The notes beneath the pieces are model-generated. The model had not been told where the DNA came from. It searched no databases and worked only from the letters and a program-made list of their open reading frames with translations. The translations under genes and the position numbers were made by a program. Positions 17,016 to 25,903 of a stretch of 61,181 nucleotides of DNA are shown one piece after another. Each line of letters starts with the position of its first letter. Position 1 is the first letter of the stretch. Origin of the DNA: Deltaproteobacteria bacterium (GTDB taxonomy: Bacteria > Myxococcota_A > UBA9160 > SMWR01); the NCBI GenBank assembly GCA_019310965.1, contig JAFDDG010000024.1, positions 1 through 61,181 of the forward strand, written 5' to 3'.

Positions 17016-17945
17016 ATGCGTCGAGTTGTGGTGAGGGTTGCGCTTGCCGTCGTTGCGGTCTCTGCGATCGGGACGCTCTGGCTCTACGATCGGATTACCG
17101 CGCTCGAGGTCGAGCAGATAACGGGGGATGTGCACGTGCTGTTCGGTGCAGGCGGCAACGTGGGCGTGTTGGCGACCGGCGCCGGAGCCGTGATCGTCGA
17201 CACGCTGACCTTCCGCTCGCAGGGGGTCCGGGTGCGCGAGCGCGCAGAGGAGTTGGGGCGCGGTCCGGTGCAGGCCGTCCTGAACACGCACTACCACCAG
17301 GACCACACCCACGGGAACCTGGGTTTTGCCGCGGGCACGCGCATCGTGGCGGCGGCGCGCACCCTCGACTACCTGCGGCACTTCGACGCGGCCTACTGGG
17401 AGGAGGGTGCCGAGGAGATGCTGCCGAACGAGCTGGTGTCGGACGTTCACGAGCTGTCGATCGGCAGCAAGACCGTGCGCTCCTTCCACCTGGGTCGCGG
17501 GCACACCGGCGGCGACCTCGTCGTGCTCTTCGTCGAGGACCGCGTGCTGCACAGCGGCGATCTGCTCTTCAACGGCCTCTACCCTCTCGTCGATCTCGAG
17601 GGCGGTGGCTCGCTGGCAGCTTGGATCGAGACGCTCGATCGTGTGCTCGAGCTCGACTTCGATCACGTAATCCCCGGCCATGGCCCGGTGGCGGGTCGGG
17701 AGGCGATCGAGGGCTTCCAGCGCTTCCTCCTGGAGGTGTGGCGGGTCGGGCAGGCGGCGGCCGCGCAAGGGCTCTCTCTCGACGAGATGCTGGCCGGCGC
17801 GTCGCTCACCAGCGATGCCGGCTACGCTCCGGGTGGCTTGCCGCCCTTCGTCGTCTTCGAGCGCGACGATGTGCTGCGCCAGGCCTGGGAGGAAGCCACC
17901 GGCAGCGTGGTGGCGCTGGACGTTCCGACGACGGAGGCGCCGTGA
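17016..17945 (+). CDS. MBL-fold metallo-hydrolase, membrane-anchored or exported
   Basis: This 309-residue protein has an N-terminal hydrophobic segment (about 5-22) and then a metallo-beta-lactamase fold. The zinc-binding motif THYHQDHTHGN (HxHxDH) is near residue 92, and later metal ligands are in GHTGGD, HSGDLLF and IPGHGP. The pattern is that of B3-like or glyoxalase-II-like MBL hydrolases with a broad range of substrates. A clear GGGAGGG ribosome binding site precedes the ATG at 17016. It is the first gene of a three-gene operon coupled by GTGA overlaps. Confidence 0.85.
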   Translation: MRRVVVRVALAVVAVSAIGTLWLYDRITALEVEQITGDVHVLFGAGGNVGVLATGAGAVIVDTLTFRSQGVRVRERAEELGRGPVQAVLNTHYHQDHTHGNLGFAAGTRIVAAARTLDYLRHFDAAYWEEGAEEMLPNELVSDVHELSIGSKTVRSFHLGRGHTGGDLVVLFVEDRVLHSGDLLFNGLYPLVDLEGGGSLAAWIETLDRVLELDFDHVIPGHGPVAGREAIEGFQRFLLEVWRVGQAAAAQGLSLDEMLAGASLTSDAGYAPGGLPPFVVFERDDVLRQAWEEATGSVVALDVPTTEAP

Positions 17946-18712
17946 AGCAGCTCTTCGACGTGGGTGGCAAGGCCGTGCTGGTCACCGGCGGATCCAGCGG
18001 CATCGGGCGGATGATCGCGCAGGGCTTCGTCGAGAACGGCGCCCGCGTGACCATTTCATCGCGCAAGGCGGATGTCTGCGAGGTGGTGGCGGCCGAACTC
18101 TCGAAGCTCGGGAGCTGTGTGGCGCTGCCGGCGGATCTCTCCACCGAGGCCGGGTGCATCGGCCTGGCGCGCGAGCTGGCGGAGCGCGAGCCCGCGCTGC
18201 ACGTGCTGGTGAACAACGCCGGCGCCGCCTGGGGCGCCCCGCTCGAGGAGTACCCCGATGCTGCCTGGGACAAGGTGCTGGCGCTGAACGTGAAGAGCGT
18301 CTTCCACCTGACGCGCGCACTGCTGCCACAGCTCGAGGCAGCGGCAAGCGAGGAGGACCCCGCGCGCGTGATCAACATCGGCTCGGTCGACGGCATCCAG
18401 GTGCCGCTCCTCGAGACCTACGCCTACTCCTCGAGCAAGGCGGCGGTGCACCACCTCACCCGCGTGCTGGCGCGCCGCCTCGCGCCCAAGCACATCACCG
18501 TCAACGCCATCGCCCCGGGTCCGTTCGAAAGCAAGATGATGGCGGCCACGCTCGAGCGCTTCGGCGACGCCCTCCGTGATACCGTGCCGTTGCGCCGCAT
18601 CGGTCGGCCCGAGGACATGGCCGGGGTCGCAATCTTCCTGGCCTCCCAGGCGGGTGCGTACCTCACGGGTGCGGTGGTTCCCGTCGACGGTGGCATCTCG
18701 ACCACGAAGTGA
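17942..18712 (+). CDS. Short-chain dehydrogenase/reductase (RhlG/FabG-like)
   Basis: This 256-residue NAD(P)-dependent oxidoreductase has the glycine motif VTGGSSGIGRM near residue 16, the NNAG motif, the catalytic serine in INIGSVDG and the YSSSK pair near residue 160. The PG of APGPFESKMM and the C-terminal TGAVVPVDGG complete the classical SDR pattern. FDVGGKAVLVTGG at the start resembles RhlG-type 3-ketoacyl reductases. The GTG start overlaps the stop of the MBL gene and its own stop overlaps the next GTG, so it is the middle gene of a coupled operon. Confidence 0.9.
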   Translation: MKQLFDVGGKAVLVTGGSSGIGRMIAQGFVENGARVTISSRKADVCEVVAAELSKLGSCVALPADLSTEAGCIGLARELAEREPALHVLVNNAGAAWGAPLEEYPDAAWDKVLALNVKSVFHLTRALLPQLEAAASEEDPARVINIGSVDGIQVPLLETYAYSSSKAAVHHLTRVLARRLAPKHITVNAIAPGPFESKMMAATLERFGDALRDTVPLRRIGRPEDMAGVAIFLASQAGAYLTGAVVPVDGGISTTK

Positions 18713-19662
18713 CGCGCCTGCGCAACTTCGCGGCCAACGGTCTCCTCCTGGTGGCGGGCCTGGGCTTTGCGGTCGGTCTGGCAGAGGTCGCGCTGCACGC
18801 GTGGAGCCCCGGCGCCGGGTTCGGCGCCGCGCAGGAGTTGCCGTGGATGCGGGGCGCCGAACGGGCGGAGCTCTTCACCGTCGATCCGGAGTTCGGATTC
18901 CGCCCCCGGCTCGCCAACGACGTCTTCGACGCGCATGGCACCCATCGCAACGAGTATCCGCTCCCGAAGACGCCCGGCCGCATGCGGTTGCTCTTCGTGG
19001 GCGATTCGGTGACGGCACGGGGGCGCATCGTCGCGGCGCTGCGCGATCTCTACGGCGACGCCGACTTTGAGTACTGGAACGCCGGCGTCGAGTCGTTCAA
19101 CACGTTGCAGGAAGTCGCCTTCTATCGGAAGTACAACGCCGCGATCGAGCCCGATCACGTGATCGTGACGTTCCATCTGAACGACTACGAGACGACGCCG
19201 ATCGCGTTCCGCGATGAAGACGGGCGGCTGGTGGTATACGCGCTCAACCAGTCATCTCGAGAGGTCGAGCCCTGGCTCTTCCGGCACTCGTACCTGTATC
19301 GACTCTGGCTCGGGCGTGTGCGCGGCGACGGCGGCGATTTCCAGCAGGTGGCGTCGGAGACCGAGGCCGCACTGGTCGAGCTGCGCGAGGTGCTCGACGC
19401 AAGCGACACGCGGCTCTCGGTGGTGGTGCTGCCGTTGCTGCAGCGGCCACAGAAATGGGGCCGGCAACAGGTCCGGGCCCGGCAGCGCATCCTCGCCTTT
19501 CTGGAAGCCGAGGGCATCCGGCACTTCGATCTGTTTCCGGCGCTGGAGGATGCGCTGCGCGACGGCGTGAGAGTGCAGGAGGCGCCGGGCGACACCTGGC
19601 ACCCGAACGCGGCGGTGGCGGAGATCTTTGCGCGCTATCTGAGCAACGCGGGTCTGCTCTGA
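18709..19662 (+). CDS. SGNH/GDSL-like hydrolase, membrane-anchored
   Basis: This 317-residue protein has an N-terminal hydrophobic anchor (about 8-28) and an SGNH hydrolase fold. Block I with the catalytic Ser is LLFVGDSVTARG (about 95), block III is VTFHLNDYE (Asn), and block V is DTWHPNAA with the Asp/His pair near the C-terminus. Such proteins act as esterases or O-acyl transferases/hydrolases in the periplasm. The GTG start overlaps the SDR stop as GTGA. The operon ends here; the 3' side meets the convergent PEP-CTERM region. A lipid or acyl modification pathway with the MBL and SDR proteins is an inference from the operon only. Confidence 0.82.
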   Translation: MTRLRNFAANGLLLVAGLGFAVGLAEVALHAWSPGAGFGAAQELPWMRGAERAELFTVDPEFGFRPRLANDVFDAHGTHRNEYPLPKTPGRMRLLFVGDSVTARGRIVAALRDLYGDADFEYWNAGVESFNTLQEVAFYRKYNAAIEPDHVIVTFHLNDYETTPIAFRDEDGRLVVYALNQSSREVEPWLFRHSYLYRLWLGRVRGDGGDFQQVASETEAALVELREVLDASDTRLSVVVLPLLQRPQKWGRQQVRARQRILAFLEAEGIRHFDLFPALEDALRDGVRVQEAPGDTWHPNAAVAEIFARYLSNAGLL

Positions 19663-19683
19663 CTCGCCTGCTCTCGGCCACGC

Positions 19684-19718
19684 AAAAGGAAAGGGCGGCC
19701 TCCCGAAGGAGACCGCCC
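19684..19718 (-). terminator. Intrinsic terminator of PEP-CTERM gene 1
   Basis: On the minus strand a GC stem (GGGCGGTCTCC, loop TTCG, GGAGGCCGCCC, one mismatch) is followed by TTTCCTTTT. It lies about 35 bp after the stop of the gene at 19751-20626. Confidence 0.8.
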
Positions 19719-19750
19719 TGAAGGTCAGCCTGGTTCAGGCTAGATCTTCG

Positions 19751-20626
19751 TTACTTGCGCATCCGCTTGCGGCCGAGCAGCGCGAGGCCCGCGGCACCCG
19801 AACCGATGAGCAGCAGCATTCCCGGCTCGGGAATGAACCGGACGAGCAGGCTGACGCCCGCGCCGATCTTTTTGTTGGAGCCGGCCGGCAGTGTCGACTT
19901 GATTTGCGCGCCGGTAACGAGCTGCACGACACCGCCGATATCCGCGGTGTTCGTCGTGCCCGAAGCCGGGTCATGAGCGAAGCCCTTGAAAGTGATGGGC
20001 ACGAATGTCGTGTTGCCGGCCTCCCCAGCCGTCGTCTGATTGTCCTGGACAATCGTCGTCTTCAGCGTCCACGGATTGGCTTCCACCGAGAAGCGCGCGA
20101 AGCCGCTGAAGATCGTGAAGGTGAGCAGGCCACCGATGCCGACGCCGACGGTCTGGCTGCCCTGGATCTCCGTCAGCGGCATGCCGCCGAAGTTGATGCA
20201 GTTCGTGTTCAGCAGGCAGAGCTTGACCAGACCAGCCAACGGCATGACGCCGCTCCACTGGCCGGGAGTCGCTGTCGACGACAGCAGACCCGAGATCGGG
20301 CTGAACGTCCCCGTGCCGCCCTCGACGCCGAGGAACTGAACCGAAACGATCAAGTTGGCCTTCGCCTCGGGGTCGGTCACGAATGCCGTGGCGTCGCCGC
20401 CGACATTGCCGCGGCTTCCCGCCAGACGCAGAGTCTGCAGGTGGGCGGGAACGCCGCCATTCGAGCCGTTGACCGTGGCCACGCCGCCGCCGTAAAACAC
20501 GCCGTCAGCGAGGTCGCCGAGCCGAATCGTCGCGGTGCCTTCCCAGTTCATGACGGCCGCCGACGCGTTGCCGACGATGCCCAGGACCGCAATCGCGGTA
20601 ATGAATAAGAGGTTCAACTTGCGCAA
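19751..20626 (-). CDS. PEP-CTERM sorting domain protein, copy 1
   Basis: This 291-residue exported protein begins with a signal peptide ending GNASA (about residue 23). A beta-rich Gly/Thr/Asn region follows, and the C-terminus has the PEP-CTERM signal: FIPEPGMLLLIGSGAAG, a hydrophobic helix, then GRKRMRK. PEP-CTERM proteins are cut and anchored or released by an exosortase (EpsH/XrtA), which is not in this window. I chose a TTG start with AGAGGAAG upstream; a GTG at 20668 is an alternative. The mature domain has no recognised function. Its paralogue lies directly upstream and has the same length. Confidence 0.83.
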   Translation of the reverse strand: MRKLNLLFITAIAVLGIVGNASAAVMNWEGTATIRLGDLADGVFYGGGVATVNGSNGGVPAHLQTLRLAGSRGNVGGDATAFVTDPEAKANLIVSVQFLGVEGGTGTFSPISGLLSSTATPGQWSGVMPLAGLVKLCLLNTNCINFGGMPLTEIQGSQTVGVGIGGLLTFTIFSGFARFSVEANPWTLKTTIVQDNQTTAGEAGNTTFVPITFKGFAHDPASGTTNTADIGGVVQLVTGAQIKSTLPAGSNKKIGAGVSLLVRFIPEPGMLLLIGSGAAGLALLGRKRMRK

Positions 20627-20728
20627 GGTCAGCTTCCTCTGTTTGCTGGCTCCGATCGATGAGTCCACACCCTGTGGAAGCTCATCGGTCGAATTCCTCG
20701 GAGATTAGACATGCAAATCTTGTGCCCC

Positions 20729-20758
20729 TCTAGAGAAAGAGGAGAGTCTTTCTCTAGA
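20729..20758. promoter_or_regulatory. 12-bp perfect inverted repeat upstream of PEP-CTERM gene 1
   Basis: TCTAGAGAAAGA and its exact reverse complement are separated by six bases (GGAGAG). The repeat lies about 100 bp before the start of PEP-CTERM gene 1 in an AT-rich stretch, where a promoter would be expected. It could be an operator or an RNA hairpin. It is not preserved in the matching position of copy 2. Confidence 0.5.
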
Positions 20759-20894
20759 TAACTGATTTAGCGATCTATTTGACGATTGTTTCCCGCTGGA
20801 TCTTCATCGTTGGGAAAAGATCTTCCACCTGGTGAGAAGGTTTTTTCCGGCGAGTCCGTCATGCCGGCCGTACGGGGGGCTGCTCTCAGCCACG

Positions 20895-20930
20895 CAAAAG
20901 AAAAGGGCGGCCTCCCGAAGGAGACCGCCC
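20895..20930 (-). terminator. Intrinsic terminator of PEP-CTERM gene 2
   Basis: This is a second copy of the terminator at 19684-19718: the same stem and TTCG-type loop, followed on the minus strand by TTTTCTTTTG. It separates the two PEP-CTERM genes, so each is its own transcription unit. Confidence 0.8.
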
Positions 20931-20962
20931 TGAAGGTCAGCCTGGTTCAGGCTAGATCTTCG

Positions 20963-21838
20963 TTATTTGCGCATCCGCTTGCGGCCGAGCAGCGCGAGGC
21001 CCGCGGCACCCGAACCGATGAGCAGCAGCATTCCCGGCTCAGGAATGAACCGGACGAGCAGCTGGACTCCCGTGCCGATCTTCTGGTTGGAGCCGGCGGG
21101 GAGGGTCGACAGGATCTGGGCGCCGGTAACGAGCTGGACGACACCGCCGATATCCGCGGTGTTCGTCGTGCCCGAAGCCGGGTCATGAGCGAAGCCCTTG
21201 AAGGTAAGGGTCTTCGTGGTCTGGGCGCCGCCAGTCGTGGTCCGCTGATCCTGGACCGCCGTCGTCTTCAGTGACCACGGATTGGCTTCCACCGAGAGGC
21301 GCGCGAAGCCGCTGAAGATCGTGAAGGTGAGCAGGCCACCGATGCCGACGCCGACGGTCTGACTGCCCTGGATCTCCGTCAGCGGCATGCCGCCGAAGTT
21401 GACGCAGTTTGTGTTCAGCAGGCAGAGCTTGACCAGACCAGCCAACGGCATGACGCCGCTCCACTGGTTGGGAGTCGCTGTCGACGACAGCAGACCCGAG
21501 ATCGGGTTGAACGTCCCCGTGCCGCCCTCGATGCCGAGGAACTGGACCGCAACGACCATGTTGGCATCCGCTTCGGGGTCGGTCACGAATACCGTGGCGT
21601 CGCCATTGACGTTGCCGCGGCTTCCCGCCAGACGCAGAGTCTGAAGGTGGGCGGGAACGCCGCCATTCGAGCCGTTGATCGTGGCCACACCGCCGCCGTA
21701 AAATTCGGCTTCACCGACGACGAGGTCGCCGATCTGAATCGTGGCGGTGCCTTCCCAGTTCATGACGGCCGCCGACGCGTTGCCGACGATGCCCAGGACC
21801 GCAATCGCGGTAATGAATAAGAGGTTTAACTTGCGCAA
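20963..21838 (-). CDS. PEP-CTERM sorting domain protein, copy 2
   Basis: This 291-residue protein is a close paralogue of the gene at 19751-20626, with the same length, the same signal peptide and the same FIPEPG...GRKRMRK C-terminal signal. Differences cluster in the middle and C-terminal third (for example RTTTGGAQTTKT versus QTTAGEAGNTTF). The TTG start with AGAGGAAG upstream is conserved between the copies, which supports it. Secreted, surface-associated material or a protein of an extracellular matrix is the usual role for the family; the specific role is unknown. About 290 bp upstream are non-coding and AT-richer than the rest of the window. Confidence 0.83.
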   Translation of the reverse strand: MRKLNLLFITAIAVLGIVGNASAAVMNWEGTATIQIGDLVVGEAEFYGGGVATINGSNGGVPAHLQTLRLAGSRGNVNGDATVFVTDPEADANMVVAVQFLGIEGGTGTFNPISGLLSSTATPNQWSGVMPLAGLVKLCLLNTNCVNFGGMPLTEIQGSQTVGVGIGGLLTFTIFSGFARLSVEANPWSLKTTAVQDQRTTTGGAQTTKTLTFKGFAHDPASGTTNTADIGGVVQLVTGAQILSTLPAGSNQKIGTGVQLLVRFIPEPGMLLLIGSGAAGLALLGRKRMRK

Positions 21839-22132
21839 GGTCTTCTTCCTCTGTTTGCTGGCTCCGACTGATGAGTCCACACCCTGTGGGAGAGCATCGG
21901 TCGAATCCGCTGACAGCATCATACGCAAATTTCGTGCCTCTTCGGAGAGTAAAAAAGAGCCTTTTTGAATCGAGGACTTACGATTTTTCCCCCCGCGGGA
22001 TCCGGCGTCGAAGGGAAAAACTTTTCCACCTGTTGAGAAGGGTTTTTCTGGCGGATCTGGGATGTCTGCCCCACGGGGAGAGCGAATGTCGGGGCTCCGG
22101 GACGAAGAGGCGGAGGAGTTCGCGTCCGGACT

Positions 22133-23680
22133 TCAGTAGAGGGCTTCGATGAGTCGCGGGCCGCGCTGCGTGAACGCGGAAGAAAGCTGATCGTGAAACG
22201 CTTCGGCGCTGGTCGCGCGGCTCGCCTCGACACCCTGCGCCTCCGCGAGCTGCACCCAGTCGAGCTTGGGCGCGTCGATGTCGAGCACGCTGCGCGCCTT
22301 CTCTGCCGGATTCGTCATCCCCAGCCGTCCGAGCTCGACGTTCAGGATCGCGTAGCTTCGGTTCGCCAGAATGATGGTGGTGACGTCGAGTTGCTCGCGT
22401 GCCTGGGTCCAGAGCGATTGCAACGTGTACATGGCCGAGCCGTCGCCTTCGAGGCTCACCACCTTGCGGTCGCTGCACGCCACCGCCGCGCCCGTCGCCA
22501 ACGGGAGACCCTGGCCGATCGCGCCCCCGGTGAGAAACAGCCAGTCGTGGGGAGCGGCGGCCTGGGTCTGCTGGAAGAGCGTTGCCGACGCAGTGATCGA
22601 TTCGTCGGAGACGATGGCGCCCTCCGGCAGCAGCGCGGCGACGGAGCGGGCGATCGCCCCGAGGTCGAGCGGGCCCGTCGAGAGCTCCGGCGTGGCGCCC
22701 TCGACCGTCGGCGCTCCGCTTGGCTCGGTGCCGAGCGCCGCGGCGAGCTCCTCGAGTGCAGGTGTGCCGTCGTGTCCGCGCTCGACGAGGACGAGCATCT
22801 CGCAGTCGTCGGGCGCGAGCTCGCTCGGCCGTTCCGGGTAGGCGAAGAAGGCGACGGGTGCCTGGGTGCCCACCAAGACCAGGTTACGCAGCCCGCCGAG
22901 CGCTGCGACGGCGGGCTCGGCGAAATAGGGAAGCGGCGAGATCGCCGGCACGCCGGCGCCGCGTGCCAGGCGCGTGTTGAAGGTGTCGCAGAAGAGACGC
23001 GCTCCGCTGCTTGCGGCGATGGCCCGCGCGGCCGCGAGCCCGCGCGCGCCGAGTGCCGGGCCGCTCACCAGAAGACCCGTCGGTTCGCCGCTGCAGAGCG
23101 CGTCGGCGCAGGCGGCCAGCGCAGCCGGGGCGACGCCAGCGCTCTGCGAGGCCGGGGCGGGTGCTGGGATCGTGTCCGGCGCCCTGCGCCACGCGACGTC
23201 TGCCGGCACCACCAAGGTGGCGATTTGCCCCGGCGGTCCGACGGCGGCGGCCACCGCGTCGGCGGCGTCCGCGCCGATGCGCTCGGGGCTGTCGCTGCGG
23301 CGTACCCAGCCGGAGACGGCCTGCGCGATGCCGGTCACGTCCGAGGAGAGCGGTGCGTCGAAGCGCGCGTGGTGCGTGGCGTGGTCCCCCACGAGGTTCA
23401 CGATCGGAGCATGAGCCTTCTTCGCGTTGTGGAGGTTTGCGAGGCCGTTGCCGAGACCCGGGCCCAAGTGCAGCAGCGTCGCCGCAGGCTTGCCCGCCAT
23501 GCGGGCGTAGCCATCTGCCGCGCCCGTGACGACGCCCTCGAAGAGCCCGAGAATGGGCCGCAGCCCGGGCAGACGGTCGAGCGCCGCCACCACGTGCAGC
23601 TCGGAGGTGCCGGGATTCGTGAAGCAGACTTCCACGCCAGCGCGCGCCAGGGTCCGCACCAGGGCCTCGGCACCGTTCAT
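22133..23680 (-). CDS. ThDP-dependent enzyme, acetolactate synthase large-subunit-like
   Basis: This 515-residue enzyme has the three-domain layout of the ThDP decarboxylase/AHAS family. The activating glutamate is Glu48 in [17 protein letters not shown]. The PP domain has the ThDP/Mg motif [14 protein letters not shown], then 20-odd residues later ILANRSY. Such short proteins (under 550) lacking a FAD-domain signature are often labelled acetolactate synthase but are close to benzoylformate decarboxylase/MdlC-like enzymes; no ilvN partner is present here. The likely reaction is decarboxylation of a 2-keto acid, with the substrate unassigned. I chose the ATG at 23680. Confidence 0.82.
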   Translation of the reverse strand: MNGAEALVRTLARAGVEVCFTNPGTSELHVVAALDRLPGLRPILGLFEGVVTGAADGYARMAGKPAATLLHLGPGLGNGLANLHNAKKAHAPIVNLVGDHATHHARFDAPLSSDVTGIAQAVSGWVRRSDSPERIGADAADAVAAAVGPPGQIATLVVPADVAWRRAPDTIPAPAPASQSAGVAPAALAACADALCSGEPTGLLVSGPALGARGLAAARAIAASSGARLFCDTFNTRLARGAGVPAISPLPYFAEPAVAALGGLRNLVLVGTQAPVAFFAYPERPSELAPDDCEMLVLVERGHDGTPALEELAAALGTEPSGAPTVEGATPELSTGPLDLGAIARSVAALLPEGAIVSDESITASATLFQQTQAAAPHDWLFLTGGAIGQGLPLATGAAVACSDRKVVSLEGDGSAMYTLQSLWTQAREQLDVTTIILANRSYAILNVELGRLGMTNPAEKARSVLDIDAPKLDWVQLAEAQGVEASRATSAEAFHDQLSSAFTQRGPRLIEALY

Positions 23681-23907
23681 CGACGGCACCGTATCACAGG
23701 GGCCCCCCTATACTGGCGGATACGCCGGCGCCGTCCCAGACGGAGAGCCCGGCTGCGTGCGGAGCGGAGGGCCTGCGTCTTCGATCACCCAATCCAATCC
23801 GATGCGGGGTTGCCCAACGACGTTGTCGTCGGCGGCGAGAAGCTGCCGATGTGTTTTGCGCCTTGCTGGAAGCCGCCGCGCGTTTCAACGCGGCCCGAGG
23901 GAGTGTC

Positions 23908-25014
23908 ATGAAGATCAAGGCCGCGGTGGCCTGGGAAGCGGCGAAACCCCTTTCGATCGAAGAGATCGATCTGGACGGCCCCAAGCACGGCGAGGTGCTC
24001 GTGCGGCTCGCGGCGACTGGCGTATGCCACACGGACGCGTTCACGCTCTCGGGACGTGACCCGGAGGGCCTGTTTCCGGCGGTGCTCGGCCACGAGGGTG
24101 CGGGCGTCGTCGAAGAGGTGGGTGCCGGAGTCAGCTCTCTCGCTCCCGGCGACCACGTGATCCCTCTCTACATTCCCGAGTGTCGGCAGTGCAGGTACTG
24201 CCTCTCCGGAAAGACCAATCTGTGCATCACGCTGCGTGCCACCCAGGGCCAGGGGCTGATGCCGGACGGTACGAGCCGCCTCTCGAGCGGCGGCAAGCTC
24301 CTGCATCACTACATGGGTTGCTCGACCTTCGCCGAGGCCACCGTATTGCCGGAGATCGCCCTGGCGAAGATTCGCTCCGACGCGCCCCTCGACAAGGTGT
24401 GTCTGCTGGGCTGTGCCGTGACCACGGGTATCGGCGCGGTGCTCAACCGCGCAAAGGTGGAGCCCGGCTCGTGCGTCGCGGTGTTCGGGCTGGGCGGTGT
24501 CGGCCTCTCGGTGATCCAGGGTGCGGTGATGGCCGGTGCCGAGCGCATCATCGCCATCGACGTGAATCCGAAGAAGCAGGAGCTGGCCGTCCAGCTGGGC
24601 GCCACCGACTTCGTCAACCCGAACGACGTGGGCAATGTCGCCGAGGCGCTCGTCGACATGACGGATGGCGGCGTCGATTACGCCTTCGAGTGCGTCGGAA
24701 ACGTCGAGCTGATGGGCCAGGCGTTGGCGTCGACGGCGCGGGGTTGGGGCGAGTGCATCATCATCGGCGTGGCCGGCGCGGGTGAAGAGATCCACGCGCG
24801 GCCCTTTCTGCTGGTGACCGGCCGCTCCTGGCGCGGCGCCGCCTTCGGCTCCGTGAAGGGCCGCACGGAGCTGCCCGGCTACGTCGATCGCTACATGAGC
24901 GGTCGCGTCAAGCTCGACGAGATGGTGACGCGAACCCTGCCGCTCGAGGAGATCAACACTGCCTTCGAGCTCATGCACGAAGGCGAGGTGATCCGCAGCG
25001 TCATCGAGCTCTAG
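23908..25014 (+). CDS. frmA: S-(hydroxymethyl)glutathione dehydrogenase / class III alcohol dehydrogenase
   Basis: This 368-residue cytoplasmic enzyme oxidises S-hydroxymethylglutathione (formaldehyde plus glutathione) with NAD and also reduces S-nitrosoglutathione. The catalytic zinc ligands are Cys40 (GVCHTDAFT) and His in GHEGAG; the structural zinc cysteines are in [30 protein letters not shown] and the NAD motif [11 protein letters not shown] are typical of class III. Length and start (GAGGGAG before the ATG) are standard. It gives the cell formaldehyde detoxification. The stop shares the CTAG tetranucleotide with a convergent gene remnant. Confidence 0.93.
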   Translation: MKIKAAVAWEAAKPLSIEEIDLDGPKHGEVLVRLAATGVCHTDAFTLSGRDPEGLFPAVLGHEGAGVVEEVGAGVSSLAPGDHVIPLYIPECRQCRYCLSGKTNLCITLRATQGQGLMPDGTSRLSSGGKLLHHYMGCSTFAEATVLPEIALAKIRSDAPLDKVCLLGCAVTTGIGAVLNRAKVEPGSCVAVFGLGGVGLSVIQGAVMAGAERIIAIDVNPKKQELAVQLGATDFVNPNDVGNVAEALVDMTDGGVDYAFECVGNVELMGQALASTARGWGECIIIGVAGAGEEIHARPFLLVTGRSWRGAAFGSVKGRTELPGYVDRYMSGRVKLDEMVTRTLPLEEINTAFELMHEGEVIRSVIEL

Positions 25015-25424
25015 AACGGGGCGAGCGCATCGATCAGAGCCAGCCGGCGGTGCGAATAGGTCCGTCCGGCAGCCGCCAGGTGCTTTTTTATGCCCGTCTG
25101 CGTCAGCAGTGCCACGGTGAGCTGTTGAAGGACATGGCTCACCCAGCGCATGCCGATCAGCTGCCTTCCCTCGACCCTCGAGATCGTCTCCTGGTCACCC
25201 GAGAGCACGGCCACCCGAAGATCCGGGCCCAACGTCTTGGAGAAGGAGCGGGCGACCGCCCAGTGCTTCTGGCCTGGGCAGAGACTCGAGACGGCGACAT
25301 CCGCCACGGCGCCCGCATGGTCGTCCTCCATGACCAGTACATCCTCGTGAGGGGCAAGGAGCTTGCGAAGAGTGGCGGCCCGCTCGGGGTCGAAAGCGGC
25401 GCCCGCGGGATTCTGTGCGCGCGC
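25011..25424 (-). pseudogene. MocR/PtsJ-type PLP aminotransferase domain, truncated at both ends
   Basis: The minus-strand frame reads ARAQNPAGAAFDPERAATLR, then VLVMEDDHAGAVADV, and VARSFSKTLGPDLRVAVLSG. These are the aspartate-aminotransferase fold blocks of GntR/MocR regulators, with the PLP lysine in SFSKTLGPDLR. The N-terminal HTH and the first half of the aminotransferase domain are absent. The C-terminus stops at LIDALAPF, about 80 residues short. At 25424 similarity ends abruptly where a plus-strand membrane-protein frame begins. It is a deletion remnant rather than a working regulator. Confidence 0.75.
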
Positions 25425-25738
25425 GGCGCATCTTCGACCGCGCTTTGCCGGTGCGGCTGGGCTGGGGCGCCGATTTCGTGCAGATCCGTTTCAATGCCTG
25501 GCTGGCGCTGCCGCTGCTGGCCCTGCTCGGCGCGCTGCGGCAGTGGGACCAGGTGAAGCTGCTGCTCTTCTATACGCCGACCAGCTTGCCGCCGCTGCTG
25601 ATCTACTCGCGCAACGGCTACACGAATCCGACCGCCTTTCACATGATGGCCTTCGCGTTGCTCGCGTGCTGGGCGCTGCACGCAGCGCTGCATGTGGTGG
25701 CACGCGCGCGCGGCGCGAAGCAGCCGGAAGCTGCCTAG
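25415..25738 (+). CDS. Small hydrophobic membrane protein, possibly a gene remnant
   Basis: The 107-residue frame holds three hydrophobic stretches (about 28-45, 50-68 and 75-95) and ends RARGAKQPEAA. No family is recognised. It begins by GTG exactly where the MocR fragment on the other strand ends, so its own N-terminal part may have been lost in the same rearrangement. No convincing ribosome binding site is visible. Confidence 0.4.
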   Translation: MRARRIFDRALPVRLGWGADFVQIRFNAWLALPLLALLGALRQWDQVKLLLFYTPTSLPPLLIYSRNGYTNPTAFHMMAFALLACWALHAALHVVARARGAKQPEAA

Positions 25739-25903
25739 CGCGGGCCTTTCCGCAGGCCGCCGGGTCCCACTTTGCGCGACGCCGCTGGATTGTCTGAGAA
25801 CTCGTCGTCGAACGAGAGGATGATCTCGCTGGTGCACGTGGATGCCGCCGACGTCCAACACGACGCCGACGGTTCGGGTTGGCGTGGATCGCCTCGGCCG
25901 GCT
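25735..25903 (-). other. Intergenic debris, possible C-terminal remnant of a lost gene
   Basis: Between the TauE/SafE gene and the small membrane protein lies a minus-strand frame with no start that ends EIILSFDDEFSDNP, ASRKVGPGGLRKGPR and stop. The composition looks protein-like, unlike the shadow frames around it, so it may be a tail left by deletion. No family is recognised. Confidence 0.3.

Larger units (their letters stand above)
19668..20857. repeat. Direct repeat copy 1 (about 1.2 kb, carries PEP-CTERM gene 1)
   Basis: The segment from CTGCTCTCGGCCACGC through the AT-rich upstream region matches 20880-22065 in the same orientation, offset by 1212 bp. It includes the terminator, the whole coding region and the leader. 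The coding parts are nearly identical; the upstream AT-rich parts have diverged, with short conserved blocks such as TTCCACCTG and GAGAAGG. It is a tandem gene duplication that is not recent. Confidence 0.85.
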
